From: Pictodentalium vernedei
Taxonomy: Eukaryota; Mollusca; Scaphopoda; Dentaliida; Dentaliidae
Assembly (NCBI GenBank): GCA_031216915.1
Contig: CM062296.1
Span: 143,076,344 to 143,140,343 of the forward strand
Length of the DNA: 64,000 nt
Reading direction: 5' to 3'
Part shown: one piece after another, positions 60,900 to 64,000 of the stretch
Layout: each line of letters begins with the position of its first letter
Position numbering within the stretch: the stretch's first letter is position 1
The notes under the pieces: generated by a model
Told to the model about the DNA's origin: nothing
The model's database searches: none
The model's input: only the letters and a program-made list of their open reading frames with translations
Translations under genes and position numbers: made by a program

Positions 60900-62612
60900 C
60901 ATATTCAGGCTCTGGTTAATGACCCAAAAGCATAAAAATCTTTAAAAATCTTCTTCTCACAACCACCAGAGGGAATGCCTTCATATTTGGTGTGGAACAC
61001 TCTTTTATGGTGGAGATTAAAGTTTGATCAAGGGAAGTTGGTAGGTCAATATTTGGATCTCTGGGGGAGCATATCCATTTTGGGCTCTGCCCCAAATTTT
61101 TATTTCAAGAACAGGTGGACCAATTTCAACCAAATTTGGCCTGCTGTATAAGTGGGTCCTAAGTAATTGATTGATGCCCAGAAAAATTTTTTTCACATCC
61201 CCACGGCAACCCCAGGGGTTACAAAGAGAAAAAAATTCAAAAGCCCATATTTCCCAAACCACATGGAACAGAGAACTGTTATTCAGTATGAAGCATCCTT
61301 ATGACAGTAAAAAAAAATGCCCATGATTCAATCATGGTGCCCGATAGAGCGTATTGAAAAAATGATGAGTCAGCATTTTTGTAGTAATTTATCCTGGAAT
61401 GAATGTCTTACCATAATTTAAACTAGAATAACAATTTACTTTTATCTAAACATTCATTTTCAAGAGCAGTGCAGCTAGCTGTCAAACACAGGTTATCTTA
61501 TTATTTCAAATTACTATTCATTACTTTCCAAAGTGTGATTTACTGGGATTTCCCGGTGTGATTATAAACGATAACTTCACAAGTGAATTATACGATCAAC
61601 AATTGGGTCATGTATCCGTGCACGCAAACAAAGACCCTTTCCTGTGGGTGTAATGGGGACTTCATTGTTTTTTGTAACCCTTTACCTAACATGAAAAGCA
61701 GACGACACTTGCAAAAAAAAATTCTTGAATAACTATTATTTTCTTTTTTTGTCTCAAAAACATAGGTTATGACCCCTCATTGAAACGAGCTTGACGAGCT
61801 CGTTCCAATGAGGGGTCATAACCTATGTTTTAGAGACAAATAATGAAAAAATAATGAAAATTAATTGGCAATTTTTGAGAATAGCGCTGGCCAGTTTTGG
61901 CTTTTACATTAGGTAAAGGTTTAAATAATATAATTATTGTTAATAATGAAAAGTAATAAACAGTAATCGCATGACTGGACAGGTTATGTGAAATAATTCA
62001 TTCGAGGCAAAGGACTATATTGTAAAACACTTGTGCACATTCACGCACTCGTGTTTGTTCAACGTCCCTCACCTCTCATGAATTTTTTCACGTAACCAGT
62101 CCAGTCAAACGATTACTCTCTATATCCCATAGGGATAGGGTTAACGCTCCATAAGCCTAAAATGCTTTAAAAATCCTCTTTTTATAACCACCTGCAATAA
62201 TGCTTAGATTTCTTGTTTGGAACTTACTTTAGCGATGCAGATTCACTTTTTTCAAAGAAATTCATTCAGTTAAAATTTGGGCTCCAAAATTTGGGCTAGA
62301 CTCAAATCAAAATTTCTGTTTCAGATCCAATGCAGATCCTCATTTATGCTGGAATATTTTTTTTATATTGGGGGAGGGGGGGGGGGGTAGAGAGAACCAC
62401 AGTAGTTGAAAACAAAACAAAAATTTTGTTAAGTTGTTGTTTGCTAAGAAGCTTTCCTAGTACCAGCAGAATTGAATGGCCAAAAATGTTGTCTTTGGTT
62501 GTTTCATAATAAATAAAAAAAATTGCTCTTGCTGCTGATCATTCACTGATACACTCATCTCTTTTGACAACTTGAGCCAGGTGAGCATTTTAGGCTCACT
62601 TGGGCCTCTGGT
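60900..62612 (+). mobile_element. AGCTCACC...GGCCTC repeat element, 5'-truncated
   Basis: Internal units (AATCTTCTTCTCACAACCAC, TTTGATCAAGGGAAGTTGG) and the end CCAGGTGAGCATTTTAGGC then TCACTTGGGCCTCTGGTTT are present, while the AGCTCACC start is missing. A G-run lies near 62,371-62,387. A TTAA MITE is nested at 61,674-61,924. Confidence 0.55.
61674..61924. mobile_element. Palindromic TTAA MITE (ATAACCTATG subfamily)
   Basis: CCCTTTACCTAACATGAAAA at the left, ACATTAGGTAAAGGTTTAA at the right, arms CATAGGTTATGACCCCTCAT and its complement, centre CGAGCTTGACGAGCTCG. It is the reference for the interrupted copy at 7962-10,006. Confidence 0.8.
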
Positions 62613-63246
62613 TTAATTATGCTTTGTTGGTGTCTACAGGAAGCTTCCATTCGATTTTGGACCAGTCAGCTGAACCAAGTTGGCCGCCAGTGGCCAATTC
62701 AATATGGCTTCCATGGCAGCCAACTTGAATTTGGTTTCCATCCAATAACTAATGAGTACTGGCTCGAATCAGTTTCAGTTTTTTGTTATGCGTTATAGGT
62801 GTCTAGAGGAAGCGTCCGTTTGATTTGGCTGTTCTCCCAAGAGACTTACTACCCTTTTATGACATCATCAGGGGCATAGGTCACGCTTTGCGATGCCCTT
62901 GTTCAAAGATGATTCGTAAGATGAGTATTTTTTTCAAAGATGCAATGCTACAAAAGCCTTAATTTAGAAAAATTTTGTTCAGAAATAACTGTTTTGCTTT
63001 TATTTGATTTGCAACACTTTGATTCAGACCTACATTATCTGTGTTGTGTCCTTGTGCAAGACACTTAATCAAGCCTGAAAATAATTTTCTTTGTGCTTCC
63101 AGACAAAATGTCCGACACCAAATGTATCATGTCTGTCATTTAAGAATGATATCTGACGTATTACAAAATGGAGTTTGAGACTTCAAAATAGTGTGTTTTG
63201 GGTGTACATGTACCTTCATCTTAAAGCAGCTCAGAATTCATCCAAC
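62613..63246 (+). repeat. 165-bp repeat unit, then unassigned DNA
   Basis: Up to about 62,830 the 165-bp family reappears (TTGGTGTCTACAGGAAGCTT, CAAGTTGGCCGCCAGTGGCC), joined to the AGCTCACC element at the same point as at 34,728. From 62,831 to 63,246 no feature was recognised except TGTGTCCTTGTGCAAGACAC, a SINE body fragment. Confidence 0.5.
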
Positions 63247-63293
63247 CATACCTTGTTTGGCAGGGCTCACTGAGCCCTGCCAAACAAGGTATG
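63247..63293. repeat. Perfect 47-bp hairpin
   Basis: Arms of 23 bases (CATACCTTGTTTGGCAGG...) are exactly complementary with a single-base loop. Partial complementarity extends outward to about 63,225 and 63,315, giving a hairpin of roughly 90 nt, probably a MITE core. Confidence 0.85.
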
Positions 63294-63727
63294 ACTGGTT
63301 TCATTCTGAATTGGAACTGAATTACACTTCAGACATAATTTAGATACATGTATGGCTATATCAGATCTTATTCCTTTACATGCTGTTAATACTGATGAGC
63401 TGTACAGTCACTTTCTTCACACTTCCCAACTTGCCAGGACCAGAAATCACAATCATCATTAATTTTAGGCTTGCTAGTTATGTACATGACTTCCAGCATG
63501 CATGATGCTCTGATCACTGAACTTCATTGATAATTTTGGCATCAGACATTTTGACTGATGATTTTAAACCTCAGTCTGACATTGACCTTTTTTGTACCTG
63601 ACATTGTCCTTGTCTGACCACTTATTTTCTGGTTTGCACTTAATCCCAATTTCCTCAGTGGGAGTATGGAGGTGCACTGTGGAAGAGCACTGCAAAAATG
63701 AACTGCATGTCAACAGTACACATGCCT
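63294..63727. other. No feature seen
   Basis: Unassigned. Short open frames on either strand near 63,564-63,755 show no domain or codon character. Confidence 0.3.
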
Positions 63728-63925
63728 TTAACCCTTTACTCAACTTAACGGCCAAAACCGGCCAACACTATTCACAAAAGTCGTCAATTAATTTTCATTA
63801 TGTTTTGTCTCAAAAACATGAGGGGTCATAACCTATGTTTTTGAGACCAAAAATGAAAACATTTAGTTATTCCAGAATTTTTTTTTGCAGCTGTCATCTG
63901 CTTTTTATGTTAGGGAAAGGGTTAA
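63728..63925. mobile_element. Palindromic TTAA MITE with a deleted centre
   Basis: TTAACCCTTTACTCAACTTAA at the left and TTAGGGAAAGGGTTAA at the right. ACCTATGTTTTTGAGACC remains on the right, but the left GGTTATGACC half and the centre are lost. A second copy begins immediately at 63,922 (TTAACCCTTCACCTAACTC), sharing the TTAA, and runs off the window. Confidence 0.7.
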
Positions 63926-64000
63926 CCCTTCACCTAACTCAACAGTCACATCTTTCTTTGTCAAACATGTCAATCTTTCTGTCATCTAGATTTCTTTCAG

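Overview
The window is animal nuclear DNA from an intron-rich genome packed with transposable elements. Interspersed repeats fill almost all of it: tRNA- and 5S-derived SINEs, palindromic TTAA and TA MITEs, hAT-like elements, tandem-array elements, DIRS retrotransposons and a Crypton-type recombinase relic. Host coding sequence is limited to two exons. I recall the repeat that begins AGCTCACCTGA and ends GGCCTCTTGTTT mainly from molluscs and other marine invertebrates. The likely source is therefore a mollusc or another lophotrochozoan, but amphioxus or a hemichordate cannot be excluded.

Layout. From 0 to 15.4 kb there is a terminal exon coding a proline-rich tail with two PPxY motifs (756-1039), then MITEs, SINEs and two tandem-repeat families. 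From 15.4 to 21.7 kb lies decayed DIRS element A. From 21.7 to 28.8 kb there are SINEs, MITEs and two hAT-like elements with 8-bp target duplications. An exon at 28.89 kb codes a transmembrane segment, and its splice phase fits the PPxY exon. From 29.1 to 35.0 kb come a ~145-bp repeat array, C-rich tracts, an exact 300-bp tandem duplication with Pol III-like boxes, and an AGCTCACC element. DIRS element B (35.0-46.5 kb) is expanded by a 3.7-kb array and a 1.8-kb inverted-repeat element. From 46.5 to 52.0 kb there is a 5S-derived SINE and a DUF3504/Crypton tyrosine-recombinase pseudogene broken by three DNA transposons, one of which carries a fourth. DIRS element C (52,044-59,178) has intact ORFs. 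From 59.2 to 64 kb there are more repeats, a second Crypton fragment and perfect hairpins.

Element C is the most complete system. Its Gag-like ORF, RT/RNase H ORF and tyrosine-recombinase ORF overlap and keep the expected catalytic residues. Its inverted terminal repeats and an internal region complementary to both tips match the circular-intermediate replication model for DIRS elements. A, B and C share an N-terminal Cys/His cluster in Gag. The ITRs carry palindromic GCGCATGCGC sites in C and in the right ITR of A, and TGACGTCA sites in A. The nested insertions give a relative order of events, and several original targets can be recognised from exact target duplications.
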